Assembly (NCBI GenBank): GCA_026168455.1 | Contig: CM047430.1 | Coordinates: forward strand, 23,020,735-23,084,734 | Direction: 5' to 3' | DNA from: Theocolax elegans | Taxonomy: Eukaryota; Arthropoda; Insecta; Hymenoptera; Cerocephalidae | Length of the DNA stretch: 64,000 nt | Program-made: the position numbers and the translations under genes | Part shown: in pieces, positions 1-10,444 of the stretch | How the letters are laid out: every line of letters starts with the position of its first letter | Numbering within the stretch: the stretch's first letter is position 1 | Notes under the pieces: generated by a model | Databases searched by the model: none | What the model was told of the DNA's origin: nothing | What the model saw: only the letters and a program-made list of their open reading frames with translations

Positions 1-111
1 TTATCAAAAAATCAGCGTTTTTTTTAAATGTTTATTTTTGCCATAAAAAACTTATTTTAGCAAAAAACGAGTGTCATCATCAAAAAGAGCACACTTTAAA
101 GCATCGGAATA

Positions 112-201
112 GGTACCACGGTACTGCGCCGATAACAATAACGACGATTCTCTGCCGCGAGGAGAATCGCCGGATCCGAGTCGAACTCGGAGGAGGACAG
201 A
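112..201. repeat. LTR-like direct repeat, left copy
   Basis: About 90 bp here match 5837-5925 almost exactly (GGTACCACGGTACTGCGCCG through CCGAGTCGAACTC), in the same orientation and about 5.7 kb apart, bracketing the Gypsy-like ORFs. This is what a pair of long terminal repeats leaves behind. The two copies diverge abruptly on both sides of the match, so neither LTR is complete here. The left LTR may begin before the window or be rearranged. Confidence 0.5.
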
Positions 202-868
202 AGTATGCTCCTGGTGACTCGTGCCCGTCGTGGTACACGAGGCTCAGCCGCTCAGAATGCGCGTCAACGAGGGTGTTGACGCGCCCGCGGAGGCGGCGGG
301 GTAAGCGGGAATGGGAATACGGGGTATGGTATATCAAGAAATAATAACACGACGAATATCTAAGATAAAAAAAGGACAAGTCAATATAATTTAAGGTTAC
401 TTGCAAAAAAAAGATATACAAAAGATATACATACGCTCGGTAGCGCTTAATAATGAACGGTGCTAAATAATTAACAAATACCGGACTATACAATGATTTA
501 ACTATAAACAACGGTAACTTCGACGGCGCGCATGCAATCACGACGGCCCGTTCGCGGCATATATTCGCAAGCGTGCACGCGCTCGTGCGCTTCTATGTCC
601 CACGGAAAATACGCGGGAAATCGGACTGAACGAGACCGGTGTCTCGCAGCCCTTCGCGATGTTGCGCGATCTCACGTAATCACGTGATTGCGTCGTTTTC
701 GGATGTACGGACTATCGCGAGTTTCCGAACACGCACCCGTTATACCCTCCCTCCAGAGTCGACTATACCCTGAATAGGAGACTCTAAAAAGAATTATACG
801 ATAACGACTATTGCGACGTTAGGTATACGGGGATTTTCTTTTCGGGGAAGGGTTTGATTATACCAGGA
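202..868. other. Non-coding 3' part of Gypsy-like element
   Basis: No convincing gene. It lies just downstream, on the minus strand, of the coiled-coil ORF, where a 3' LTR and polypurine tract should be. Two purine-rich runs on the minus strand (near 741-755 and 826-850) are candidate polypurine tracts, but no TG...CA boundary could be fixed. Long open frames here look like chance frames in moderately GC-rich sequence. Confidence 0.35.
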
Positions 869-1010
869 TTAATCAGGAATAAACCGGGGTATTGTAACAG
901 GGCAATTATTAGCCCTTTTACGGGCCTTTATTAGGATCCTTGTACAAAAACAAAAAAAATTGATGTGTATTTCTTGATGGCGTGTGGCCCCTGAAACACG
1001 CTTTCTCCCG

Positions 1011-1432
1011 TTATCCCTTACTTTTATCGCTGCGCGATACCCCCGGGTGTCCGCAGATGGAGCACTTTTTTCTGGTGGTCTTGGATATCGCGCCAGTAGC
1101 TCCTGGTGTATTTGAAGAACTGGGCTTTGTCTCCCCCGCAATCAGTTGGGCTAAACGCCTGTCAGACTGTTGGGCAATGCGCTCCTGCTCCTCGAGCTGC
1201 TGTTTGAGGAGGCGCATTTTTTCCTCGGCCTGGTGCTTTTCGGCGATGCGCTGTTCTTTCTCGCCCTAGTCGCTTCTTGCCGTTGGCGCTCTTGATTGCG
1301 CTGCGCCCGAGCGGCTTTTACTAGGCGCATCTCATCTTGTCTATCCGACAATAGCGCGTAGTAATGCTTTGCGCATTTTTCGAACGCGTCCCCGTACCGC
1401 TTCATTCCTTCTGCGTCCAAGGCCATTTTCAA
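1011..1432 (-). pseudogene. Coiled-coil ORF with CxxC motif, frameshifted
   Basis: Two overlapping minus-strand frames together read as one protein. The first (start at about 1426) gives a charged helical segment rich in Arg, Gln and Glu. The second frame continues it (around KMRLLKQQLEEQERIAQQ) and ends in a short KKCSICGHPG zinc-binding-like motif. The reading changes frame near 1265, with a TAG just upstream in the second frame, so the gene is probably broken. It lies downstream of the integrase in the Gypsy-like element, where Metaviridae may carry an extra third ORF. The sequence is not env-like: no signal peptide or transmembrane segment is seen. Function unknown; coiled-coil oligomerisation or nucleic-acid binding is only inference. 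Confidence 0.5.
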
Positions 1433-1847
1433 AGCCTCCGCCGTTGCGGGTTAAATTTCAACCCAATATTCCTCTACAGTCTAGCTTCGGTTCGGTGGGG
1501 GTGATGGTTGGATGGCCCTTGGACGTCGGAATATGGGCGGGGCGGCTGGTCTGATATCTGACCCACCCGCTAGAAGCGTCGCTTCTTCGTCGGTGACTTG
1601 CTCCAGGGTCACTCCTCCCTCACTTTATTGCACCACGTTCATCCACATAAGCCACATGGTCCGGGGGGTGGTGGGTGGCGTTGACGGATCCCCTGGTGTA
1701 GCTCCTTGTAATACCTGCATTAAGATATCGGCCAGGGAGTCAGCTACATGCCAAGACCCTCCAACACATCCTTCAGGCGCTCGATTAGCGCTTCTATCTC
1801 AGATGGTGCCATACTACAACACACCGGAAAGAAGGTTAGGAAGAATA
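1433..1847. other. Spacer between the two extra Gypsy-like ORFs
   Basis: GC-moderate sequence inside the Gypsy-like element between the coiled-coil ORF and the AT-hook ORF. It has open frames on both strands, but none resembles a known protein. It may be decayed coding sequence of the same element. Confidence 0.3.
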
Positions 1848-2111
1848 TTAGGATACGTCGTTTCTAGTCGCGCTGCGGGTTTTTCGCGGTGAATCCGTAG
1901 CGTTCATCGGACTGATGCTATTTCGCGAACCTTTCGGCCGACCGTGGCCTCTTTTTATCGGTTCGGACGATTTATACGAAAACTTAGCGCGTAAGGACTT
2001 CTCGGTCCTCTTTACAACGACGGCATTCTTCCTCGGTCTTCCCCTCCGCTTGGGGATCGCTTGAAATTGTACAAGATTATCGTCTCCCGAACATCGTGCA
2101 CGCGTCTGCAC
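1848..2111 (-). CDS. Small AT-hook protein of the Gypsy-like element
   Basis: An 87-residue basic ORF starting ten bases after the integrase stop. It contains two clear AT-hook-like cores, KRRGRPRKN (about residues 21-29) and RGHGRPKGS (about 54-62), which bind the minor groove of AT-rich DNA. Position and polarity fit an extra ORF of the LTR element rather than a host gene. An N-terminal Met is present and the frame is intact. In other elements such tails can tether integration complexes to chromatin, which is inference here. Alternatively this is the detached C-terminal tail of the integrase, brought into a new frame. Confidence 0.5.
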   Translation of the reverse strand: MQTRARCSGDDNLVQFQAIPKRRGRPRKNAVVVKRTEKSLRAKFSYKSSEPIKRGHGRPKGSRNSISPMNATDSPRKTRSATRNDVS

Positions 2112-2120
2112 GTTGACGCT

Positions 2121-3010
2121 TCACTCGCTATCTGATGCATCCGCAGAGGCATCCGCATTTACAATTTGCTGCGCGCTCGCAGACTTTCGCTCGCTCACTA
2201 ACAGCGGGTCGCTCATCGCTGCGTGTGCGCTCGCATCCCTCGACGGGTGAGAGTTGATCTCGACGTCGTCTTCTTCTTGTGCACTCTCAAAGGGCTTCAC
2301 GTGTGACACGCGCACTAAATCGATGATATAGCCATTTTTGTCTAGCAACCTATACGTGTTAGCACCAAGTCGGGCGGTAATTACGTAAGGCCCTGCGAAA
2401 TTAGGCGCTAATTTCGCTGCGCGGTCCTCGGCGGCTGAGGAAAGGACTTTGTTTACTTTCCACACCATATCTCCGATTTGATAATAGCGAGCCCGATGTT
2501 TGGCATCGTAATATTGCGCTTGGCACTCCTGCGCATTTCTCGCGCAATTTACGGCTGTATCACGCACCTCGGATAGGATTTCCATTCTCTTTTTCCAATC
2601 CTCGATTGCGTTTCGCTGCTCTTGCTCTGCAGCGGCTATATCTTGCGCTCTTTTTATAGAAGACGGTGGTGTTGGTTGTCGACCGTAGTTTAAAAGCGTT
2701 GGGCTCGCTTCTGTCGAGCTATGTACCGAGGTATTATACGCGTAAACTATTTCGTTTAGTTTTTCGTCCCAAGTCGAGTGACTCTTCTCGATAATTGATT
2801 TAATCATCGTTTTGAGGGACCGATTAACTCGCTCTACAGGATTTGCCTGAGCGTGGTATGGAGGTGTAGTGGTGTGAAATACACCTTGCTCTTCGAGATA
2901 TTTGTTGACAAGCCGATTTTTAAATTCAGTTCCATTGTCCGACAAAAATACCTCGCACAATCCATAACGTAAGAATACACGCTCTTTGAGTTCTTTTAGT
3001 ATTATGATAA
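2121..3010 (-). pseudogene. Gypsy/Metaviridae-type integrase, N-terminally deleted
   Basis: The ORF from 2960 (279 residues) is in frame with codons back to about 3010. It shows the second half of an rve integrase core: LSDNGTEF with the second catalytic Asp, PPYHAQANPVERVNR with the catalytic Glu, then an IN C-terminal domain with a GPYVITARLG (GPY/F-type) segment and an acidic tail. The first catalytic Asp and the zinc-binding HHCC region are missing because the reading joins directly to gag sequence near 3010-3030. Protease, reverse transcriptase and RNase H, normally upstream, are absent from the whole element. The copy is therefore a deletion derivative that could move only with help. 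Confidence 0.85.
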
Positions 3011-3024
3011 ATGAATTTATTGAT

Positions 3025-4062
3025 CTTTACAAGCCAAAGGTTACTGTGTGCGCGACATTCCTCGACACGCGTCAAGAACATGTCGACGCTTTGGCTTCGA
3101 TCGCCGTTGAAATGCAAACCCCATTTGCGCACGATTTGGCCGACATCGCGCTTTGAAGTCGCAGTAACGTTATTATTACTCGCGCTAGCTAGCGTCGAGT
3201 TACCTGCAGCATTCTCACGTAGGTTGAGAAGGTTCCCCCCTCTCCAAACGTTACTCGACTCTGGTAAAGGGAGATTTTGATTTACTGATATCGGGCTGCT
3301 TTGCGGCAAGTTGACAATATCGTACGTATCTTGAAACGTAACGCGATTGTCGACTTTTCCAGTCGTATCATGCGGAAGTTCACTATTGCGCAATTCTTGC
3401 GTGCCAATCCGCGTACTACTCGCGGGTGATGCGTTTGCAAATTTTTCAAATAACCTCGTTATTGTAGTAATTTGTTTTTGTAGTTCTGCGTGCTTCCGAT
3501 TAGATTAGTTTATGAATTCTCGATAATTCATGGGAATCTGTAAGTACGGCTGTTCTTCCGGCGGTTGCCGCGAAGTACCAGGGGTTTGTTGCATTTCCGC
3601 TTTACGTGTATCTACTGCGGGTAACACCTTTACCTGATCGTTTGTAGACGCACTCTCTTGCGCTTGTATTCGCAATACTTGCGCATTATCCTCAGCACTC
3701 GTCTGCTGTATTGGATAAACTACGGTGATTAATGCATCGTCATGCAACATTTGAATTGGATGCGGCCGATCGTGATCAAAGCCTTCCTCCAGGATCGTCG
3801 ATCCCGATTTTTCTGTGCACGTTTGGTCGATAAGCGCGCTTCGCAGCTGTTCGCGATTTATTCGCGCTTCCTCGGGTTCCAATTCAGTTTCCTCGAAATC
3901 TGATTGGCTATAATGTCCGAGTAGCCAATTATAGAAACGCTCTACTTCTGATAACCTCCAACCCGTCCGGTTGAGGTTAAGTGCTTTGAAGTTATCCTCG
4001 AGATCGTCCTCAGAAAGTGTTAAGCACCATTGCTCCACGGAAGTAAGCGTTTCTTGCGCCAT
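3025..4062 (-). pseudogene. Gypsy-like gag, stop-containing and truncated
   Basis: Starts with MAQETLTSVEQWC at 4062. The N-terminal part (185 residues) is acidic and ends at a TAA (3505-3507). The same frame continues through a short Gln/Ile helical segment and a long low-complexity linker to a capsid-like region (around IVRKWGLHFNGD and FLTRVEECR) typical of arthropod Gypsy gag capsid domains. The reading then runs into integrase sequence in another frame near 3010-3030, which marks an internal deletion. Capsid would form virus-like particles in the cytoplasm. One in-frame stop plus the deletion mean it is not functional as it stands. Confidence 0.7.
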
Positions 4063-5680
4063 TTCGCTGTTTTATTTATTTATTTAGTTTAAGCCGCTCA
4101 CAAAATTTTATAAGCAAATGCGCTTATTAGCGTTGTGTGTGCGCGCTTTATTTCAGTCACACCAGTCCGTTAATCTAGTGTGCTTTCGGATTTACAACGT
4201 AAAATCCAAAGACACACTTTAGCCGTTTTTACAATTTAAAATCACACTTAAATTAATAAATTTTAAATATTACATATACAAATATATAAATTAATAAATT
4301 AATAAAGCGCACGCAAATATGTACAGTAAATTAAAAATAAATTATGTCGCTTATATTTATGCACACTTGCGCTCACACACAACGACAGACACAAATATAT
4401 TTTCCTTCAACCAACTTGCGCAAAATCGGAAATGAATATTTAAAAAAAATTAGGTTTGAAAATATCCTATTTTGCGCCCGTTGTGTTATATGCGTGTGTA
4501 TATATATACACACCACAAACAATCAAGTGAAAAATTATTTTTCAATAAAAATAACACAAAACAATTTTAAATAATTTCTCAAATTCTTTTCAAAAAAATT
4601 AAATTAAATAATTTCTCAAATTGTTAGAAAGAAAAAAAAAACAAAATTTTGTATGTGCGAAAAATTTTAAACTATACATTTGAAAAGTGTAAAAAAAATT
4701 AATTAATTATTTATAAATAATAAAAGAAATTGTTGTCACATTAAATGATAAAAAAAATAAATATATATATGTGAATTGCAGGTAATTTCGCCAATTACTT
4801 AAAGAAAGGATAATAATTCTCTAATCACTTTCCTGCAATTCGCTAGTCGAAGTAAAATTTTTCGCCTGCGCTGTTCGAAATATCATTTCTCAAATAATAT
4901 TTGAACAGCGTAAAAATTATGAGTTTGAGAATCGACTCAATCTTTGTGTCTTGTACAAAAGTTCGAAAATGTAATCAAGGCGCTTTGTTTACATTCGCGC
5001 GTCGCGTGCCTCCTCGCGTCAACAACGCACGAATTTAAGCTAGCTAAATTTTAACGTGGGTATCGAGATATTACGGTTGAAAATTATTATTTCAATTGCA
5101 CTTCAAAATTCGAGTTCTTGTTGGCAAGTTGTAATTATTCGCAAAAATTATAATTATTTATGCGCTAAAAAAAAATTATTTATGTGCAAAATAATCGCCA
5201 AAGTCGATTATTGATTTTTAATTATCGAAAAAAAAAACTAATTTTGTTGTTGCTCAATAAAAAACAAAAAAAAAATTATTTTTGCGCGAAATAATTACCA
5301 ACAAAAATCAATAATTTTTAACAATTATAATTATCAACAATATTGCGTTAGCACTCTACCACAATTATCCGCGAAAAGATAAAAAAACGAAAAGATACAA
5401 TTACACCGAAAAAGAAATAGATTAAATTATAAAAAAAAACAAAGCGCCATTTATTTCTACCAAATAAATCGAACACTAGAATTCAATTATTGTTACGCGG
5501 AGTGTTAAATTACGATAGCGCTTCTATGCGTAATTTATGCACGGGAAATACGAGGGGAGAGAAGAAGACAAAAAAAACAAAGTTTGACTTATTTTCCACA
5601 AAATAAGTAAACATCAAAGTCATTAAAAAAAAACAATGAATTTCAAGATGAAAAGAATACCACGTATTCGTTCCCGAAAT
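4063..5680. other. Long AT-rich 5' leader of the Gypsy-like element
   Basis: About 1.6 kb between the gag start and the primer-binding site, very AT-rich with many A and T homopolymers and no convincing ORF. Unusually long for a leader. It could include an inserted or decayed segment. Repeated AAAAATTATT-type tracts around 5090-5340 give it a simple-sequence look. Confidence 0.4.
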
Positions 5681-5696
5681 CGGAAGTTGGGCGCCA
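5681..5696 (-). promoter_or_regulatory. Candidate tRNA primer-binding site
   Basis: On the minus strand TGGCGCCCAACTTCCG lies two bases inside the LTR end (...GTTACA, complement of 5699-5704). TGG immediately after an LTR ending in CA is the classical position and start of a retroelement primer-binding site complementary to a tRNA 3' CCA end. It fixes the element as minus-strand with its 5' LTR on the right. Which tRNA is used cannot be decided from sequence alone. Confidence 0.65.
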
Positions 5697-5698
5697 GT

Positions 5699-5925
5699 TG
5701 TAACGGGGCAATCGGGGGGTGCTCCTCGTCGAGCACCGCTGTCGAGGCCTTGACTTACCTGCGCGGGCCTCGCGCCGCGCTGCCGTGTCCCTCGATGCCG
5801 TGATACCGCGCACGGACGTTAGCCGTGGTGTAACCGCGGTACCACGGTACTGCGCCGATAACAACAACGACGATTCTCCGCCGCGAGGAGAATCGCCGGA
5901 TCCGAGTCGAACTCAACATCAAGTG
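5699..5925 (-). repeat. 5' LTR of the Gypsy-like element (partial)
   Basis: Begins on the plus strand with TGTAACGGGG next to the primer-binding site and shares its last 90 bp (5837-5925) with 112-201. GC-rich, unlike the leader. The outer boundary is unclear: similarity to the left copy stops at 5925, and no clean CA end plus target duplication is visible, so the outer part may be lost or replaced. Confidence 0.55.
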
Positions 5926-5929
5926 AAAA

Positions 5930-6750
5930 CCAAGCTACGTTTAATGCTACATTAGATAACACTTAAGTATACATCATAAAAGAAACAATAAATTTTTCAT
6001 ATTAAATTTTAGTTAAAATATCTTCAATTTCTTATTTTTATCATAACTTTGCTCCATATGGAGCAATTTTAGCATATTTTTTTAGATTGTATCTACTATA
6101 AACTCAACTTTCTTTTGGTTTTTGGTTCGATTGTTTAACTTTATTTGTTTAGGAGTTATAAGCGATTAAGCTGGAAGTAATTGTCATTGAAATTATTATT
6201 AGATATCGAATAATTTTCGTCAATGTGGCCATTGGCAAGCAATAGCTTGGCTTTTTTCATATTTCTACATTACAATAGATATGCCAAAATTAGGATAAGA
6301 TCTGTTTCCCGGAGGTCATGTACTCCCTTGTAAGCTAAGTCTAGTAAAACGGGAAGAGCTGCCCACCACGCCCAAATTTCAATAAATTAGCTGTACCCCC
6401 AGTCACGGCAGCAATTCGTCCGCTATGACGAGTCGGAGACTAATCGATCCTCGCTTGGGCTCTCCTGCGCGAAAAGATATATTTCATGTATATTTTTTAA
6501 GCACGGGGGGCGCGTAATTTGAAATTGTATACATCTATTTTATTACAAAATAAATATGAATGTCTGAAAATTAAATATGATTATATTTCTTATCATTTCA
6601 TAAATCATTTGTGTTTTTTTACTAAGCTGAATCGATTCCGACTCATTCGAATTCATTTAGACAATGCGTGAAAGGAGAATTTGTTATCTTTTGGAACTTC
6701 ATTACTAAATCTGAGTCGGAACAAGTTATGCTTAAATTACAATTATGCTG
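5930..6750. other. Unannotated intergenic sequence
   Basis: No gene or repeat recognised. Mostly AT-rich with a slightly GC-richer stretch at 6300-6480 that has no long ORF. Confidence 0.3.
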
Positions 6751-7837
6751 CCCGTGTAAAAAAAGTATGGGGAACGTCTGGGAAAAGTCTGGCTTATTAA
6801 GTCTTAGCAAAGTCTAGCTGGTGAGACTATCCCATACTTTTTGCCAGACTTAATCTATTTTATTTTAAAAGTCTGGGAGAATTTAACCAGACTTTCGCCC
6901 ACACATCTTGCCAGACTTTATAATAAATTTGAAAGTCTGGTAGAATTCAATTAGACTTTTCCCGCACATTTTGCCAGATTTATAATAATTTTTGAAAGTT
7001 CGGGAAAATTCGACTAGAATTTCTCCCAGACCTCCCTCTCGTCAAATCTTTGTCGCACTGCATCTTCCAAACATAAAATTTATATTTTATGTAATTAATA
7101 GAAACAATACATCCTCGACATGTTTTGAGCTATCGAACTCACAAAACCACCAGATACTTATCTACCACATAAGAAAAAAATCACCAATGTTTTTCGTGTA
7201 TCTTGCGACAACAAACTGATAAAATGGTTAGGTTCGAATTATAAAAACACAATCATCAAATTGAAGTTGGTTTTCATATCGTTTTGTACCCTAACCATTT
7301 CATCGGTTTGTTGTCGCGAGATACACGAAAAACATTGGTGACTTTTTTCTTATGTGATAGATAAGTATCTGGTGGTTTTGTGAGTTCAATGGTTTAAAAC
7401 ATGTCGAGGATGTATTGGTTCTATTAATTAGATGCAATATAAATTTTAGGTTTGGAAGATGCAGTGCGACGAAGATTCGACGAAGGGGAAGTCTGGGAGA
7501 AAGTATGACTTATTTATACCAGATTTTCAAAAATAATCATGAAGTCTGGCAATATGTGCGGGAGAAAGTCTGGTTGATATATCCCAGACTTTTAAAAATA
7601 ATTATAAATCTGGCAAAATGTGCGGGAAAAGTCTAATTGAATTCTACCAGACTTTCAAATTTATTATAAAGTCTGGCAAGATGTGCGGGCGAAAGTCTGG
7701 TTAAATTCTCCCAGACTTTTAAAATAAAATAGATTAGGTCTGGCAAAAAGTATGGGATAGTCTTACCAGCTAGACTTTGACAAGACTTTATAAGCCAGAC
7801 TTTTCCTAGACGTTCCCTATACTTTTTTTTACACGGG
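6751..7837. mobile_element. 1.09-kb fold-back MITE with AGTCTGG repeats
   Basis: Starts CCCGTGTAAAAAAAGTATGG and ends with its near-exact reverse complement. The inverted arms cover about 6751-7231 and 7289-7837, leaving a loop of about 57 bp. Inside both arms the heptamer AGTCTGG or its complement recurs many times, spaced 30-60 bp, like transposase-binding subterminal repeats. No transposase gene. The first and last bases resemble the CCCT...AGGG elements elsewhere in the window, but no duplicated target bases could be identified (flanks GCTG and CGAG), so family assignment is open. Confidence 0.8.
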
Positions 7838-7941
7838 CGAGCTCATTAAGGTAACACGCGAAAGAAAATTTATTTTCTCTTGAATCTTAGTCATTAAGTG
7901 AAGCATTGTTGCAATCCTATGAAAACGCAGTATATTTGATT

Positions 7942-8044
7942 CAGTGTTGCCAGATAGATGTGTTTTTTCTTTTTTGCACTCACACTGTATGACCTCATTT
8001 ACATTAGATAATAGAGGACAGAAAAACCCTAAATGGTAACCCTG
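7942..8044. mobile_element. hAT-type MITE, 103 bp
   Basis: Ends CAGTGTTGCC and GGTAACCCTG form an imperfect 10-bp terminal inverted repeat. The element is flanked by a perfect 8-bp direct duplication, ATTTGATT (7934-7941 and 8045-8052), the target length of the hAT superfamily. Too short to code. A diverged relative lies at 8769-8857. Confidence 0.8.
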
Positions 8045-8052
8045 ATTTGATT

Positions 8053-8768
8053 TATATACATATGGAGATAAGTAAACCGGATGAAATGCTTTACCACGGC
8101 TGCTAATTGATGGGAATTCTATTATCTACCTCTTAATGTAGCAAAACAGGCCCGTTACAACGCATTGAAAACAATAATAAAAATCTACGAAGGTATGGGA
8201 ACGCGAACCCACGATCCTTATTTAAGTTAAATTAATTCTTTTAAATAAATATATAATTATTCTTACACAAGTGCGGGGTATGGCGAGCGAAGTAAGCTGG
8301 GGACTACTTTATGAATATAATAAAGAAGCTAAAAAATAGCAAAAGCTCTTATCTTTTTTAGATCAGCTGCAGATTTAGTTTCTCTAATGATATCTCAAAA
8401 AACTAGTGAGGTTGGAAAAGTAATTGCTTTAGCTGTAAAATCAGGTGTCGAACGTTTTTTTAAACTGAATAAAAAAACTGGTTTATTAAAAATGAGAATA
8501 TTTTAAAAAATAGAAGTAAAATTCAAAAAACTTTTAAGAAAAAAAATTTGAATTTACTCACAGAATATAGATTTGCAGTTGTAGAGGTAAGCTACATACA
8601 CTTAAGTGTATAAAGCTATGCCTTAATGACTAATAATGGTCTGACGCGCAAGCTTCCTGAGGAGAGATAAGAGAGATCAGGCAAGTTATTGTAAACATAC
8701 ACGTCGTCGTCGGTAACGTCTTCCTTGTTACTACGTGGCGAGATAGAAAATCCTCGGTGCGGAGGAAC
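8053..8768. other. Unannotated sequence between two MITEs
   Basis: AT-rich with no gene recognised. A short stretch at 8195-8215 has a B-box-like look on the minus strand but lacks the rest of a tRNA. Confidence 0.25.
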
Positions 8769-8857
8769 CAGTGTGGCCAGATAGAGGTATATTTTCTTTG
8801 TTGCATTTACACAGTATCAGATAATAGAGAACAGAAAAACCCTAAACGGTAACCCTG
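8769..8857. mobile_element. hAT-type MITE, second diverged copy
   Basis: Shares with 7942-8044 the start CAGTGTGGCCAGATAGA and the end ACAGAAAAACCCTAAACGGT followed by AACCCTG, with an internal deletion. The flanks do not show a duplicated octamer, so it is older or was moved by rearrangement. Confidence 0.6.
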
Positions 8858-9261
8858 GTGCTAGTGTTTAGTGCACAGCTTCAGCAACTTCCGGGGAACC
8901 ATGCGATGATGGTGAATTGCCGCGTGCGAGAGAGCGATAGAGGGGAAATATAGCGAGTTCAAGCACGCCGCTGTAAGGTATTGACAGGTATGCTGTGCAT
9001 CACTTGCGTGCCGCCGAAGCCGTAAAGATAGCTTTCTTTATGGCTATTTTATAATTGATTGACAGATCTCACCTGCGCGCGACAGCAAGGAGATCGACGC
9101 GAGATCACGATCGCGTTCACGTGCGAGAAAGAAAACACGAATAACATTTGGTGGTTACACTTAGTCGCGATACCTCATGTGGTTATTCTTATTTTGTTAT
9201 TTGTTTACCATTGTTCTTTGTTAACTCTATTTTTTCATTAAATAATAAATAATTTTTATTG
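8858..9261. other. Unannotated sequence
   Basis: Slightly GC-richer than its surroundings at 8860-9130. A 60-residue open frame (9059-9241) has no recognisable features and is probably chance. Confidence 0.25.
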
Positions 9262-10415
9262 TTAATTATCAGTTAAATTTTCAATTACAAGGATTCAAAT
9301 TTTTCAGAATAACATTTGATTAAAAATTTGATTATTATTAGCTATATTTTTAACTGAATATTTAAGTAAATGTTTTATTGCCTTTGAAACAAAAATGCAG
9401 TTGAAAATTCAGTTAATTAAATATTTAATTGAAAATGTAACTATTATTAAATAAATTTTTAATTATATAATTTGGTTATTGTTAGCTATATTTTTAACTG
9501 AATATTTAACTAACTATTTAGTTGCACTGAAAAAAAATATAGTTAAAAATTTAATTACACCATTTACGAAATTTAATTATTATCACTGGAATATTTAATT
9601 AAGTATTAAATTGAAGATGCCAACGTTGTGACAACGTTGTGGCGACGTTATTTTAGCAACATTCCAACGTTATGAAAGTTGCCACGTGGGAAATGTTCGT
9701 TGCTCTTCAACGTTACTTAGACGTTGTTTCAGCGTTGGTTTCCACCCATCGCGGCAATTTACAAAATATTAGCGGAAATTTCCCACGTTATAGCAACGTT
9801 TCTCCAACATTGTCGCAACTTTCATAACAACTTTGGGAAGTTGATAAATTAATGTTGGCACAACGTTTCCGCAACGTTGAATGCTGTTAGGAATAGCCGA
9901 AGGATATAACTCGAAAATAATCGGAGGTAAACAGTCAAACCGATACTTAAACGAACAATTGTTTTTGTAGATCAATGTGAAATATTTAAGTTCAAATATC
10001 GGTTTGACTGTTTACCTCCAAATAACGTCGCCACACCGTTGTCACAACGTTGGCATCTTCAATTTAATACTTAATTAAATATTCCGGTGATAATAATTAA
10101 ATTTCGTAAACGGTGTATTAATTAAATTTTAACTATATTTTTTTTCAGTGCAACTTAATAGTTAGTTCAATATTCAGTTAAAAATGTAGCTAATAATAAC
10201 CAAATTATATAATTAAAAATTTACTTAATAATAGTTACATTTTCAATTAAATATTTAATTAACTGAATTTTCAACTGCATTTTTGTTTTAAGGGCAACAA
10301 AACATTTACTTAAATATTCAGTTAAAAATATAGCTAATAATAATCAAATTTTTAATTAAATATTATTCTGAAAAATTTGAATCCTTATAATTGAAAATTT
10401 AACTGATAATAGCTA
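9262..10415. repeat. Imperfect fold-back repeat with AACGTT-rich core
   Basis: Arms at about 9262-9653 and 10022-10415 are inverted copies built from AT-rich words such as AATTTTTAACTGAATATTTAA. A second inner inverted pair (about 9925-9947 and 9992-10017, containing AGTCAAACCGATA) closes the centre. The left side has an extra segment of about 270 bp (9655-9925) packed with CAACGTT/AACGTTG words. No coding content and no clear target duplication. Probably a MITE or fold-back element with a second insertion or an unequal loss. Confidence 0.65.
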
Positions 10416-10444
10416 CCTTTTTAACTAAATCTTTAAGTAAATTT

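Noticed and set aside
893..906. TGTAACAGGGCAAT resembling the LTR start at 5699
   Set aside because: Match is 14 bases with one difference and no extension; it would place an LTR start inside the element.
7415..7636. 73-residue frame in the fold-back at 6751-7837
   Set aside because: Made of the repeated AGTCTGG DNA words; no support as a gene.
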